NCBI RefSeq assembly: GCF_000586555.1 | Contig: NZ_AZUC01000047.1 | Location: 62,001-126,000 of the forward strand | Reading direction: 5' to 3' | Length of the DNA stretch: 64,000 bases | DNA from: Sporosarcina sp. D27 | GTDB lineage: Bacteria; Bacillota; Bacilli; Bacillales_A; Planococcaceae | In this document: piece after piece, positions 46,356 to 55,203 of the stretch | How positions within the stretch are numbered: position 1 is the first letter of the stretch | Layout: the number at the start of each line of letters is the position of its first letter | Notes under the pieces: generated by a model | What the model saw: the letters and a program-made list of their open reading frames with translations, nothing else | What the model was told of the DNA's origin: nothing | Databases searched by the model: none | Position numbers and translations under genes: made by a program

Positions 46356-46722
46356 CTCCGCCCTCCTCTTTCTCTTTAACTAATGCGATACGAACGGTAT
46401 TCAATGTATAACTGGCAGATTGAATGGATTGAACAAATCGCTTCTTCCCTGTCTTTTGATAAAAGGATTGAACGGTAAATTGTTTCATCAGATCATTCAG
46501 CGTTGAAATTTGAATAGGACGTACGTATTTCGGCCGACTTGTACGAATCCATTGTTGTACGAGTTCGTCCCATTCATCTATCATCCGATGCCAGTGATCG
46601 GCATATGGTTTAACTTCTTTATAAAAGTCGGGTTCGCGATTTTCATTTCGCATGTCGCTATGCCGAACTAAGCATTCATCACACACTTCAAGTAATTGTT
46701 CTGTTAAATGCTGTAACCTCAT
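46345..46722 (-). CDS. yppE: YppE family protein (DUF1798)
   Basis: A 125-residue, mostly helical soluble protein matching B. subtilis YppE, including YADHWHRMIDEWDELVQQWI and KRFVQSIQSASYTLNTVRI. The function is unknown. ATG 46722 is set by AAAGGTGA eight bases upstream; the GTG at 46734 lies in that site. It overlaps mrfA by 11 bases, which ties it to the mitomycin repair pair at least in expression. Confidence 0.85.
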   Translation of the reverse strand: MRLQHLTEQLLEVCDECLVRHSDMRNENREPDFYKEVKPYADHWHRMIDEWDELVQQWIRTSRPKYVRPIQISTLNDLMKQFTVQSFYQKTGKKRFVQSIQSASYTLNTVRIALVKEKEEGGDGK

Positions 46723-46868
46723 ACTACTTGTCACCTTTCTACTACTTCTATTTTAAGTTTATCAAATTAGTGCTTTTAGTTCCAACATTGACGAACGTGC
46801 ATTCCTCTCTAAAAGAGAGAGCATTTTATAGTTTGCAACCTAATCAACGTTTTAACGTCTCAATATTG

Positions 46869-46877
46869 TGGTATGAT
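46869..46877 (+). promoter_or_regulatory. Extended -10 promoter candidate for recU-ponA
   Basis: TGGTATGAT is a TGn-extended -10 box 23 bases before the recU start; no good -35 box is seen. Confidence 0.45.
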
Positions 46878-46899
46878 ACACTGATGATGTGAGGTGAGT

Positions 46900-47538
46900 A
46901 TGTTGGCGATACGCTATCCAAATGGCAAAAAATATATACCTACTACAACGAATACTGCTGCCAAACCAACTTCATTATCTTTCAGCAATCGAGGGAAAAC
47001 GTTGGAAGATGAACTAAATGACAGTAACGAGTATTATACTAGTAGAGGGATCGCAGTCATTCATAAAAAACCCGTACCTATTCAAATTGTAAACGTCCGT
47101 TACCCGGCTAGAAGTGCAGCAGTAATTACTGAAGCATACTTCAAGACCGCTTCCACAACTGATTACAACGGCGTATGGCAAGGGAAATATGTCGATTTTG
47201 AAGCGAAGGAGACGAAAAACAAAACTTCTTTTCCTTTACAAAATATACATGATCATCAAGTTGAGCATATGTCTCAAGTACACAAACAAGGTGGTATTGC
47301 ATTTCTAATTATCCGTTTTTCTCTCTTAGATCGCTATTTCGTCTTACCTTTTAGAAATTTCATCGGAACATGGACGAGGATGATTGAGGGTGGTAGAAAA
47401 TCGATTACTCTTTCTGAACTTGAGGAATTATCGGTCGAAATACAGCCGGGCTATCAACCACGTCTAGACTATTTGAACGCTTTAACCGGTATAGTTGAAC
47501 AAACAACCGGCGAACGAATCGAAAGGCAGGAATCCTAA
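46900..47538 (+). CDS. recU: Holliday junction resolvase RecU
   Basis: RecU cuts Holliday junctions and modulates RecA. The 212-residue protein has [54 protein letters not shown] with the catalytic acidic residues, and [17 protein letters not shown] 46900 (or TTG 46903) lies just after GAGGTGAG. Its stop overlaps the ponA start as TAATG, so the two are translationally coupled, as in B. subtilis. Confidence 0.96.
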   Translation: MLAIRYPNGKKYIPTTTNTAAKPTSLSFSNRGKTLEDELNDSNEYYTSRGIAVIHKKPVPIQIVNVRYPARSAAVITEAYFKTASTTDYNGVWQGKYVDFEAKETKNKTSFPLQNIHDHQVEHMSQVHKQGGIAFLIIRFSLLDRYFVLPFRNFIGTWTRMIEGGRKSITLSELEELSVEIQPGYQPRLDYLNALTGIVEQTTGERIERQES

Positions 47539-50297
47539 TGGACAATAACACTCCAAACTCAAGGACCGCACGCAGACAACAAGCAGAGGCGGAACAGAAA
47601 TCGTCACGGAAACATAAAAAAACACCTAAAAAGAAAAAAGGTCTCGTTAAGACCATATTGAAAGCAATCGTCGTTATCGGGTTACTATTCTTCGTGGCAG
47701 GTGCAGGATTATTCGCCTATTATGCGAGTACGGCACCAGCATTAGATGAAAGTCTACTTAAAGATCCGCTATCTTCCAAAGTATTAGATCGTAACGACAA
47801 CGTTATTTACACGACTGGTAATGAAAAGCGAAAATATATACCATACGACCAAATTCCTAAAGAATTAGAAGACGCAATTCTTGCAACGGAAGACTCTCGT
47901 TTTTACAAACACCATGGAATTGACCTATGGCGCCTTGGTGGTGCTGTCCTTGCCAATTTTAAAAGCGGTTTTGGCTCTCAAGGGGCTTCGACCTTAACAC
48001 AACAAGTTATTAAAAACTCATTCTTCACGAATGAAAAAACATTAAAGCGAAAAGCACAGGAAGCATGGCTAGCATTTAAGCTAGAACGAAATTATTCTAA
48101 AGAAGAAATTTTTGAAATGTATTTCAACAAAGTTCTCATGTCAGGTAACAAATATGGATTTGGTACAGGTGCTGAGTACTTTTTCGGAAAAGAGTTAAAT
48201 GAACTGGAGCTTTCTGAGATGGCAATGTTAGCAGGGATGCCTCAATCACCAAATGCTTACAATCCATTCAAACACCCGGAACGTGCACAAAAGCGCCGTG
48301 ACATCGTATTGAGACTCATGAACCAGCATGACAAGATTACAAAAGAAGAAATGGATACTGCAAAAGCAATTCCAGTCACTGCTTCTCTTCTTCCTGAAGA
48401 AAAACGCGAGAAACCAATGGATATTAAATACCAAGCATATATTGATATTGCTATGGATGAACTCCAAAAAGCAGGATACAAAGATATTGAGGCAGATGGG
48501 GTTACCATTCAAACTGCCCTCGATCCAAACGCACAAGAAGCTGTCGAAAAAGCACTTGCAGATTCTAGTAACTTTGAATCAGATACAATTCAAGCAGGTA
48601 TGACAGTTGTCGATACCAAAACAGGCGAGATTGTGGCAGTTGGTGGAGGACGTGATTACAAATTATTTAACCATAACTATGCAAGCGACCAAAAACGACA
48701 GCCTGGGTCTTCCATCAAACCAATTTTAGACTATGGCCCTGCAATTGAATACTTGAACTGGTCGACTGGTCAGACAATCGTAGATGAAAAAACAAAAGGT
48801 ATAAAAGCAAATAATGTCGATGGTAGATTTAAGGGTCCAATTACCATGCGTCAAGCAGTGTATGAATCCCGCAACATTCCAGCGATTAAAACATTTGAAG
48901 AAGTTGGCACTAAAAACGCTGCTGAATTCGCAAATTCACTAGGGTTACCAGTTAAGGAATTATATCAATCCGATGCAATTGGTGGAGCTAAAAATGACTT
49001 CTCTACTCAACAAATGGCTGGAGCATTTGCTGCATTCGGAAACGAAGGTATCTACAATGCTCCCCATGCAGTGAAAAAAATAATTTTACGAGATGGTAAA
49101 ACTGAAATCAATCTTGCTCCAGATCCAGTTTCCGCGATGAAGGATTCCACCGCTTATATGGTGACAGATATGCTTCGGGACGTGATGACAAAACCAAATG
49201 GAACTGGAACAAAAGCAAACATTCCTGGAATGGACATTGCGGGGAAAACGGGTACAACCAACTATTCAGCTGCAGACAAAAAGAACTACAACATTACTGG
49301 CCAATACAGTGTTCCTGACTCTTGGTTTGCAGGATATACAACCGACTATACGATCGCCGTTTGGGGAGGACATGAAAAACGAAATGAACCAATTGTCGGC
49401 TTCCAAGGCGGACGTGATATGCCTAAAGTGTTATTCCGTCAAGTGATGAGAGATATCACTTCTGGCAACTCTCCTAAGAAATTCAAAAAGCCTAGCTCTG
49501 TTGAAGAGGCTGCAATTGTCGCTGGATCTCAACCACTTCAGTTGGCAACTAACAGCACACCAAGCAACTTAAAAAGTGATGAGCTATTTGTTCGTGGAAC
49601 TCTTCCTGAGCGCACATATGTAGAGGAAGAACCTGAGGAAGAAGTGACGGAACTTGAAGCGCCTACTGATTTAAGTGCAGAATATGACGCCGATAATCAG
49701 GAAATCGACTTAAGTTGGAAACACAATGAACCTGATTCTGATGATTTTGATGGCGATGTATCATTTGCAATTTCAGTTTCTGTAGATGGTGGAGGTTCCC
49801 AATCACTTACTGAGACAAACGATAATTCCTTCACATTCGGGAATGTCGAACCGGGTCATACGTATACGTTCTCTGTCATTGCAAAAGCAAATGATCTTGT
49901 TAGCTCCCCTGCTTCGACAACGCTTATGATTCAGGCAACTGAAGAAGAAGTACCGGAAGAAAATCCTGATGATGAAAACCAAGGGGACTCTGATCAGGAC
50001 AATGGGGATGACGGTCAAAATAATGGATCGAACAATGAAAACAATAATGGAAATAACAATAACGGAAACAATAATAATGGCAATGGGAACAACAATGGGA
50101 ATAACGGAAACAATAATGGCAACAACGGCAATGGTTCAGACGGAAATAACTCCGAAAATAATGGAGATGGTAACAGTGGTGACGACTCCGGTGGCGTCAG
50201 CAGCACCCCTCCGAATAAGTCGGACTCCAATACAGCTAGTTCGTCGAAACCTTCTGCGACCAAGCCAGATGATACAAAGACATCAGACGAAAACTAA
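47538..50297 (+). CDS. ponA: Class A penicillin-binding protein 1A/1B
   Basis: A bifunctional wall synthase. The 919-residue protein has a basic cytoplasmic N-terminus, one membrane segment (about 38-60), a glycosyltransferase domain with EDSRFYKHHGID near 116 and GASTLTQQVIKN near 152, and a transpeptidase domain with the SxxK site in RQPGSSIKPI near 392, SRN near 450 and KTGTT near 572. A fibronectin III-like domain follows (about 695-795), then an acidic and Asn/Gly-rich tail of about 120 residues. Start at ATG 47538. Confidence 0.97.
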   Translation: MDNNTPNSRTARRQQAEAEQKSSRKHKKTPKKKKGLVKTILKAIVVIGLLFFVAGAGLFAYYASTAPALDESLLKDPLSSKVLDRNDNVIYTTGNEKRKYIPYDQIPKELEDAILATEDSRFYKHHGIDLWRLGGAVLANFKSGFGSQGASTLTQQVIKNSFFTNEKTLKRKAQEAWLAFKLERNYSKEEIFEMYFNKVLMSGNKYGFGTGAEYFFGKELNELELSEMAMLAGMPQSPNAYNPFKHPERAQKRRDIVLRLMNQHDKITKEEMDTAKAIPVTASLLPEEKREKPMDIKYQAYIDIAMDELQKAGYKDIEADGVTIQTALDPNAQEAVEKALADSSNFESDTIQAGMTVVDTKTGEIVAVGGGRDYKLFNHNYASDQKRQPGSSIKPILDYGPAIEYLNWSTGQTIVDEKTKGIKANNVDGRFKGPITMRQAVYESRNIPAIKTFEEVGTKNAAEFANSLGLPVKELYQSDAIGGAKNDFSTQQMAGAFAAFGNEGIYNAPHAVKKIILRDGKTEINLAPDPVSAMKDSTAYMVTDMLRDVMTKPNGTGTKANIPGMDIAGKTGTTNYSAADKKNYNITGQYSVPDSWFAGYTTDYTIAVWGGHEKRNEPIVGFQGGRDMPKVLFRQVMRDITSGNSPKKFKKPSSVEEAAIVAGSQPLQLATNSTPSNLKSDELFVRGTLPERTYVEEEPEEEVTELEAPTDLSAEYDADNQEIDLSWKHNEPDSDDFDGDVSFAISVSVDGGGSQSLTETNDNSFTFGNVEPGHTYTFSVIAKANDLVSSPASTTLMIQATEEEVPEENPDDENQGDSDQDNGDDGQNNGSNNENNNGNNNNGNNNNGNGNNNGNNGNNNGNNGNGSDGNNSENNGDGNSGDDSGGVSSTPPNKSDSNTASSSKPSATKPDDTKTSDEN
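50026..50162 (+). repeat. Asn/Gly-coding low-complexity tract in ponA
   Basis: AAC, AAT and GGN codons repeat in short irregular units (NNNGN, NNGNN), coding a likely disordered extracellular tail of PBP1. The units are imperfect, so this is not a CRISPR or exact tandem array. Confidence 0.85.
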
Positions 50298-50301
50298 CAA
50301 C

Positions 50302-50341
50302 AAAAACAGCGACTTCGTAAATACGAAGTCGCTGTTTTTTT
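50302..50341 (+). terminator. Bidirectional terminator between ponA and ypoC
   Basis: AAAAACAGCGACTTCG-TAAATA-CGAAGTCGCTGTTTTT is a near-perfect inverted repeat with T runs on both strands, between convergent genes. Confidence 0.95.
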
Positions 50342-50672
50342 AATTGGTAACAAATCTGGCAATCTTCTTTCTTAATTCCGTATAGAGCAAACTCAATTGA
50401 ATGAGCGCAAAAGGACTTACTACCTTATCCTTGATGAATTGAAGGCGCTCTTCCCCATTCAATGGTTCCATCTTTGTACGACGATCAGAACCACCGACTG
50501 GTGCACATACCTCTAATAATTCTTCATAATTAGCAATGGCAATCGCCATCGACTCAGAAGCATTGGATTGCTTCTGGTCATAAAGCTGTTGAATTTCAGG
50601 TTTTAGAGACTCCCATTTATCAAAGTAACTCATTACTTGGTCTTTTGTTACAGTGGGTTTGGAATTATCCAT
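50340..50672 (-). CDS. ypoC: YpoC family protein
   Basis: A 110-residue, helical, soluble protein that matches B. subtilis YpoC in size and place (between nth and ponA). It has MEPLNGEERLQFIKDKVVSP and ALIQLSLLYTELRKKIARF. Its function is unknown. The start ATG 50672 overlaps the nth end by eight bases, so it is cotranslated with nth and dnaD. Confidence 0.85.
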   Translation of the reverse strand: MDNSKPTVTKDQVMSYFDKWESLKPEIQQLYDQKQSNASESMAIAIANYEELLEVCAPVGGSDRRTKMEPLNGEERLQFIKDKVVSPFALIQLSLLYTELRKKIARFVTN

Positions 50673-51315
50673 TATTCTTCATCCTCTTCTTTCCTTCTCG
50701 ACATACAGAAAGCAGTGGACATTCCGGACAGTTCGGTCTTTGGGCTTTACAGTGATATCGACCGAAGAAAATAAGTTGATGATGCGTCTGTGTCCACCGT
50801 TCTCTTGGTGTCCACCGCATTATTTTCTCTTCCACTGCCAAGACTGAGTCTTTCCATCGGTTCATTGCCAAACGCTTTGCTACACGTTCAACGTGTGTAT
50901 CGACAGCAAGTGCAGGAACACCAAACGCATTTGAGACTACAACATTCGCCGTTTTCCTTCCCACTCCTGGGAGTGTTGTCAGAACGTCGCGATCTTCAGG
51001 AACTTCCCCTCCGAATTGAGTTAGAAGCATGAGCGACAACGCTTGGATATTTTTTGCTTTGTTCCGATAGAGACCAATCGAACGAATGTCTTGCTGCAAT
51101 TCTTCGATTGGAACTTCCAAATAATCTCCTGGCGTTTTGTACTTCTTAAACAACTCTGCAGTTACACGATTGACCAGCACGTCCGTGCATTGAGCGGATA
51201 AAAGTGTCGCAACGACCAATTCAAAGGCATTTTCATGTACTAGCTCACAATGCGCATCTGGAAACATCGTATCAATTTCCTCTAAGCAATAGTGCCACTC
51301 GGTTTTTGTTAACAT
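50665..51315 (-). CDS. nth: Endonuclease III
   Basis: Nth is a DNA glycosylase and AP lyase that removes oxidised pyrimidines. The 216-residue protein has the helix-hairpin-helix LPGVGRKTANVVVSNAFGVPA with the catalytic Lys, the catalytic Asp in AVDTHVERV, and the iron-sulfur cysteines CKAQRPNCPECPLLSVC. ATG 51315 aligns with the B. subtilis start; GTG 51324 overlaps the dnaD stop and is possible. Confidence 0.96.
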   Translation of the reverse strand: MLTKTEWHYCLEEIDTMFPDAHCELVHENAFELVVATLLSAQCTDVLVNRVTAELFKKYKTPGDYLEVPIEELQQDIRSIGLYRNKAKNIQALSLMLLTQFGGEVPEDRDVLTTLPGVGRKTANVVVSNAFGVPALAVDTHVERVAKRLAMNRWKDSVLAVEEKIMRWTPRERWTQTHHQLIFFGRYHCKAQRPNCPECPLLSVCREGKKRMKNNG

Positions 51316-51320
51316 TTCAC

Positions 51321-52034
51321 TCACCCATCCCGATCTTCAAGCCAGTTGTAAAGAGGAACCCGTTTCACAGTTCCTTGTGCTTTTCCCTGTCGAATAGATT
51401 GCGTAGAGGAGCGAAAGGCTTTGGTTTGTTTTTCGACATCTGCAAGTGTCGTTACGTTTTTCTTTTTCCATTCAAACAAAATGCGATCGATATAACGCAT
51501 ACTTAGTTTCTGAGCAATTACAGCCTCTTTTAAAGCCGCTTTTATAATATCAATGCCGTGATGATCTTGGTCAATCCACATCGCAATCGTTTCACATTCC
51601 ATAGGAGAAAGAAGTCGTCCGAATTCTTGTTCGAAAATGTGAAAGATTTGCCCTTCTTCTTCCTTCTCTTTTGCTTCAACTGTTTTATTCTGACTCCCGA
51701 TTTCACATTCCAAAATTGCTTCCCATAAGGGAACTAGTGAAAATTGTTCAAACAGCACTCCATTAGAATCACTAGTTTGGGCAATTTTCAAGTATCCCTT
51801 TTGCATGAGACGTTGCAATACTTGGGATACCTCGTTCTCTGTAAGGTTCATCCGTGATGAAAAATCGGAGGGCGTCGGAAACTCAATCTGTTGAGCATGG
51901 TAGGCTTCCATTTGTAAAATGAGCATGGCATCCGAATCTTGGATACCTAGTTTTTTATACGAGTTAAAAAAAAGCTGGGGAATAGTTACATTCCCCTGCT
52001 CAATCCACATTCGGAGCCGTTCATCTTGTTGCAT
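51321..52034 (-). CDS. dnaD: DNA replication initiation protein DnaD
   Basis: DnaD helps DnaA and PriA load the helicase at replication start and restart. The 237-residue protein has an N-terminal winged helix (SDFSSRMNLTENEVSQVLQRLMQKGYL, in part) and a C-terminal DnaB_2 domain ending in the YxxxIL-type motif (RYIDRILFEWKKKNVTTL). ATG 52034 follows AAGGAGGAG; the open frame extends into asnS, but that extension has no support. Confidence 0.94.
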   Translation of the reverse strand: MQQDERLRMWIEQGNVTIPQLFFNSYKKLGIQDSDAMLILQMEAYHAQQIEFPTPSDFSSRMNLTENEVSQVLQRLMQKGYLKIAQTSDSNGVLFEQFSLVPLWEAILECEIGSQNKTVEAKEKEEEGQIFHIFEQEFGRLLSPMECETIAMWIDQDHHGIDIIKAALKEAVIAQKLSMRYIDRILFEWKKKNVTTLADVEKQTKAFRSSTQSIRQGKAQGTVKRVPLYNWLEDRDG

Positions 52035-52060
52035 AAGGCGAACTCCTCCTTGTTGCATTA

Positions 52061-53356
52061 TTAAGGATACAGACGGTTGAGTAGACGTGGGAACGGAATT
52101 GTTTCCCGCACGTGCTCGACTCCTGAAATCCAAGCGACAGTACGCTCTAATCCAAGACCGAAACCAGAGTGAGGCACTGCACCATATTTACTTAATTCTA
52201 AATACCATTCGTATGCAGAAGCATCTAACTGGTGTTCTTCAATACGTTGCTTCATAAGTTCATAGTCATGAATACGTTCAGATCCACCAATGATTTCTCC
52301 ATATCCTTCAGGGGCGATCAAGTCTGCACATAGCACAACATCATCACGATCAGGATGTGGTTGCATGTAGAACGGCTTAATGCCGATTGGATAATTCATG
52401 ATGAATACAGGTAGATCATAACTTTCCGCAATTGCTGACTCATGTGGCGCTCCAAAATCGTCACCCCATTGAATATCATCGAATCCTTCTTTGTGAAGGA
52501 ACTCAATTGCATCGTCATACGTAATACGTGGGAACGGCGCTTGGATTTTTTCCAATTTCGAAGTATCCCGACCTAAACGCTCTAGCTCAAGCTTGCAGTT
52601 TTGAAGTACAGATTGAACAACGTGTGCCACATATTGCTCTTGTACCTCTAAACTTTGCGCATGTTCTACGAACGCCATTTCAGGCTCAATCATCCAAAAC
52701 TCGATTAAGTGACGGCGAGTTTTCGACTTTTCAGCTCGGAATGTTGGACCGAATGAAAATACTTTACCAAGTGCCATCGCAGCAGCTTCCATGTAAAGCT
52801 GACCTGACTGTGAAAGATAAGCATCCTCATCAAAGTATTTAGTGTGGAACAACTCTGAAGTTCCTTCAGGAGAAGAACCTGTCAAAATAGGTGGATCGAT
52901 TTTGATAAATCCATTCATGTGGAAGAATTCATACGTCGCACGAATAATTTCGTCACGGATTTTCATCACTGCATGTTGTTTACGTGAACGTAACCAAAGA
53001 TGACGGTGATCCATCAGGAATTCTGTTCCGTGCTCTTTAGGCGTGATTGGATAATCTTCTGCTACTTTAATCACTTCTATTCCTTTGACTTGCAGTTCAT
53101 ACCCAAAGCTTGAACGCTCGTCTACAGTAACCTCACCTGTTACATACAAAGATGTCTCTTGTGTTAAACCTTTTGCAGTAGCAAATAATTCTTCACCAGC
53201 ATCTTCCTTAACAACAACCCCTTGTACAAAACCAGAGCCATCACGTAATTGTAAAAATGCAATCTTGCCGCTTGACCGTTTGTTGGCAAGCCATGCACCC
53301 ATTCGTACTGTTTCGCCTTCATGATCAGGCATTTCGTGAATCATAATCGTTTTCAT
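52061..53356 (-). CDS. asnS: Asparaginyl-tRNA synthetase
   Basis: AsnRS charges tRNA-Asn. The 431-residue protein has an N-terminal OB anticodon-binding domain ([23 protein letters not shown]) and the class IIb core with [15 protein letters not shown], motif 2 [21 protein letters not shown] and motif 3 [16 protein letters not shown] 53356 (KTIMIHEMP) is preferred to an upstream start at 53368. No T-box precedes it, unlike alaS. It forms part of the aspB-asnS-dnaD run. Confidence 0.96.
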   Translation of the reverse strand: MKTIMIHEMPDHEGETVRMGAWLANKRSSGKIAFLQLRDGSGFVQGVVVKEDAGEELFATAKGLTQETSLYVTGEVTVDERSSFGYELQVKGIEVIKVAEDYPITPKEHGTEFLMDHRHLWLRSRKQHAVMKIRDEIIRATYEFFHMNGFIKIDPPILTGSSPEGTSELFHTKYFDEDAYLSQSGQLYMEAAAMALGKVFSFGPTFRAEKSKTRRHLIEFWMIEPEMAFVEHAQSLEVQEQYVAHVVQSVLQNCKLELERLGRDTSKLEKIQAPFPRITYDDAIEFLHKEGFDDIQWGDDFGAPHESAIAESYDLPVFIMNYPIGIKPFYMQPHPDRDDVVLCADLIAPEGYGEIIGGSERIHDYELMKQRIEEHQLDASAYEWYLELSKYGAVPHSGFGLGLERTVAWISGVEHVRETIPFPRLLNRLYP

Positions 53357-53407
53357 AAGAGCCTCCAAATTTTTTCTAGGTTCTTGTACTTCCTAGTCAG
53401 TTTTCCT

Positions 53408-54607
53408 TCAGTCGTTCCATTTCTCTTTTACAAATTGGTCTATACGGCGCACAGCTTCTTCTAACAACTCAATAGAAGTCGCGTATGATAATCGGATAGT
53501 TTCTTCTGAACCGAATCCGCTACCTGGTATGACTGCCACATTTGCTTCTTCCAGTAATGCTTTTGCAAACTCATCCACGTTCTCGTAACCTGTATGCTTC
53601 ACAGCTTCTGATACGTCTGGTAGCAAATAGAATGCACCTTGTGGTTTGACTGTATGGAATCCAGGAATTTCCTGAATCTGCGGATAAATACGATCTAAAC
53701 GAGCGCCAAAATCTTTCCGCATAATTTCCACTGCATCCTGTGAACCATTATACGCTTCGATTGCCGCATATTGTGAAGTAGTCACAGGATTGGATGTCGA
53801 ATGGCTAGCAAGATTTGTCATCGACTTTACGACTTCTTCTTCCCCTGCAATGAACCCAATACGCCATCCTGTCATAGAATGTGATTTTGAAACACCATTA
53901 ATGATAAACGTGCGCTTCTTAGCATCGTCTGACAAAGTTGCAATGGAAACATGTTTTGCCGTTCCATATACGAGTTTTTCATAAATCTCGTCCGAAATGA
54001 TCCAAATATCATGTTCCTTACATACTTCCGCAATCGCTTTTAGTTCTTCTTCTGTATACACCATTCCTGTAGGATTACCAGGAGAGTTAAGGATAATGGC
54101 CTTTGTTTTTGCTGTAATTACTTGCTTAACCTGACTAGCTGTCACTTTGAACTCTGCATCTGCAGCTGCCTGAACGACAACAGGCACTCCGCCTGCAAGT
54201 TTCACTTGTTCCGGATAACTCACCCAATAAGGTGCAGGAATGATCACTTCATCTAATGGGTCTAGAATCGTTTGGAACAATGTGTACAACACATGCTTAG
54301 CGCCAATTCCAATCATAATTTCAGTACGCGCATACGTTAAGCCTTGATCTTTTTCCAGCTTCCCAATAACTGCATCCTTTAGAGCAGGAAGACCACCAGA
54401 TGGTGTGTACTTGGTCTTGCCTTCTTTCATAGAACGCCATGCTGCCTCCAGTATAGGTTCAGGTGTATTGTAGTCAGGCTCTCCTGCACCAAGACCAATT
54501 ACATCAATACCAGATTCTTTCATTTCTTTCGCTTTAGCTGTAATCGCCAAAGTTGTTGAAGGTGAAAGTGTAGTTACTCTGGATGCTAATTGCTTCGCCA
54601 AGTCCAT
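53408..54607 (-). CDS. aspB: Aspartate aminotransferase, class I PLP
   Basis: AspB interconverts aspartate and oxaloacetate. The 399-residue protein has GLGAGEPDYNTPEPI, APYWVSYPEQ, NSPGNPTGMVY, SDEIYEKLVY and the PLP lysine in GVSKSHSMTGWRIGF near 235. ATG 54607 aligns with the B. subtilis protein; ATG 54631 has AGGAAGTGC upstream and would add eight residues. Its product supplies the asparagine pathway next to asnS. Confidence 0.94.
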   Translation of the reverse strand: MDLAKQLASRVTTLSPSTTLAITAKAKEMKESGIDVIGLGAGEPDYNTPEPILEAAWRSMKEGKTKYTPSGGLPALKDAVIGKLEKDQGLTYARTEIMIGIGAKHVLYTLFQTILDPLDEVIIPAPYWVSYPEQVKLAGGVPVVVQAAADAEFKVTASQVKQVITAKTKAIILNSPGNPTGMVYTEEELKAIAEVCKEHDIWIISDEIYEKLVYGTAKHVSIATLSDDAKKRTFIINGVSKSHSMTGWRIGFIAGEEEVVKSMTNLASHSTSNPVTTSQYAAIEAYNGSQDAVEIMRKDFGARLDRIYPQIQEIPGFHTVKPQGAFYLLPDVSEAVKHTGYENVDEFAKALLEEANVAVIPGSGFGSEETIRLSYATSIELLEEAVRRIDQFVKEKWND

Positions 54608-54638
54608 CGCTCCCTTTACCAGTGCGTTCATGCACTTC

Positions 54639-55124
54639 CTATAAGTTTAATATTCGTTTTTGCCACTGTCCATCTGAAAATGAGACATACACGTAATTCA
54701 GTTTATTGTCCTCATTTTTGAATGCGACTTCCCATACAGCAGCATCGTCTTCCTCTCCCAGTTTAACATGGATGAGTTTGTTGACGTTCATTTCTTGTTT
54801 GACCGAGGATAATGCTTGTTTTGCGGTTATTCCTTTTTCAAGAGAAATCACTTTCATATCCTCGTCTGATTTCACCTTCTCGTCTACAAAAACGGCTTTT
54901 GAAACACCTTTTGCATCTTTTCCATAGACCACTGTAAGCGACGTTGTGCCATTGTACACTTCAGCCCGATCTGCTTCTTCTAAAAGACCCGCATCCAATA
55001 CTCGATTGGTCGCATTTTCTTTTAATGTAGAAGCAGGTTCATACGCTTTGTAAAAGACAAAAGACGTAAAAGCTAGTGTTAGTGTGAAGAGAAAAACGAC
55101 GAAAAATTTTATCCAGTTTATCAC
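54639..55124 (-). CDS. tseB: Cell wall elongation regulator TseB-like (YpmB)
   Basis: A 161-residue single-pass membrane protein: residues 4-24 form the anchor (KFFVVFLFTLTLAFTSFVF) and the outside part has two small cystatin/PepSY-like domains. In B. subtilis TseB (161 residues) binds PBP2A and affects elongation. GTG 55124 gives exactly that length; a GTG at 55139 is possible. It lies between dinG and aspB as in B. subtilis. Confidence 0.88.
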   Translation of the reverse strand: MINWIKFFVVFLFTLTLAFTSFVFYKAYEPASTLKENATNRVLDAGLLEEADRAEVYNGTTSLTVVYGKDAKGVSKAVFVDEKVKSDEDMKVISLEKGITAKQALSSVKQEMNVNKLIHVKLGEEDDAAVWEVAFKNEDNKLNYVYVSFSDGQWQKRILNL

Positions 55125-55203
55125 TATTTCACATCCCACTCTTAATGGGTTTAGACAGACCTAGATTGATTTTAAAGAATACATTCATCTAAGTCCGTTA
55201 GAC

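Noticed and set aside
50026..50162. Short repeated units that could suggest a CRISPR-like or tandem array
   Set aside because: Units are irregular, in frame, and encode the Asn/Gly tail of PBP1; there are no spacers.
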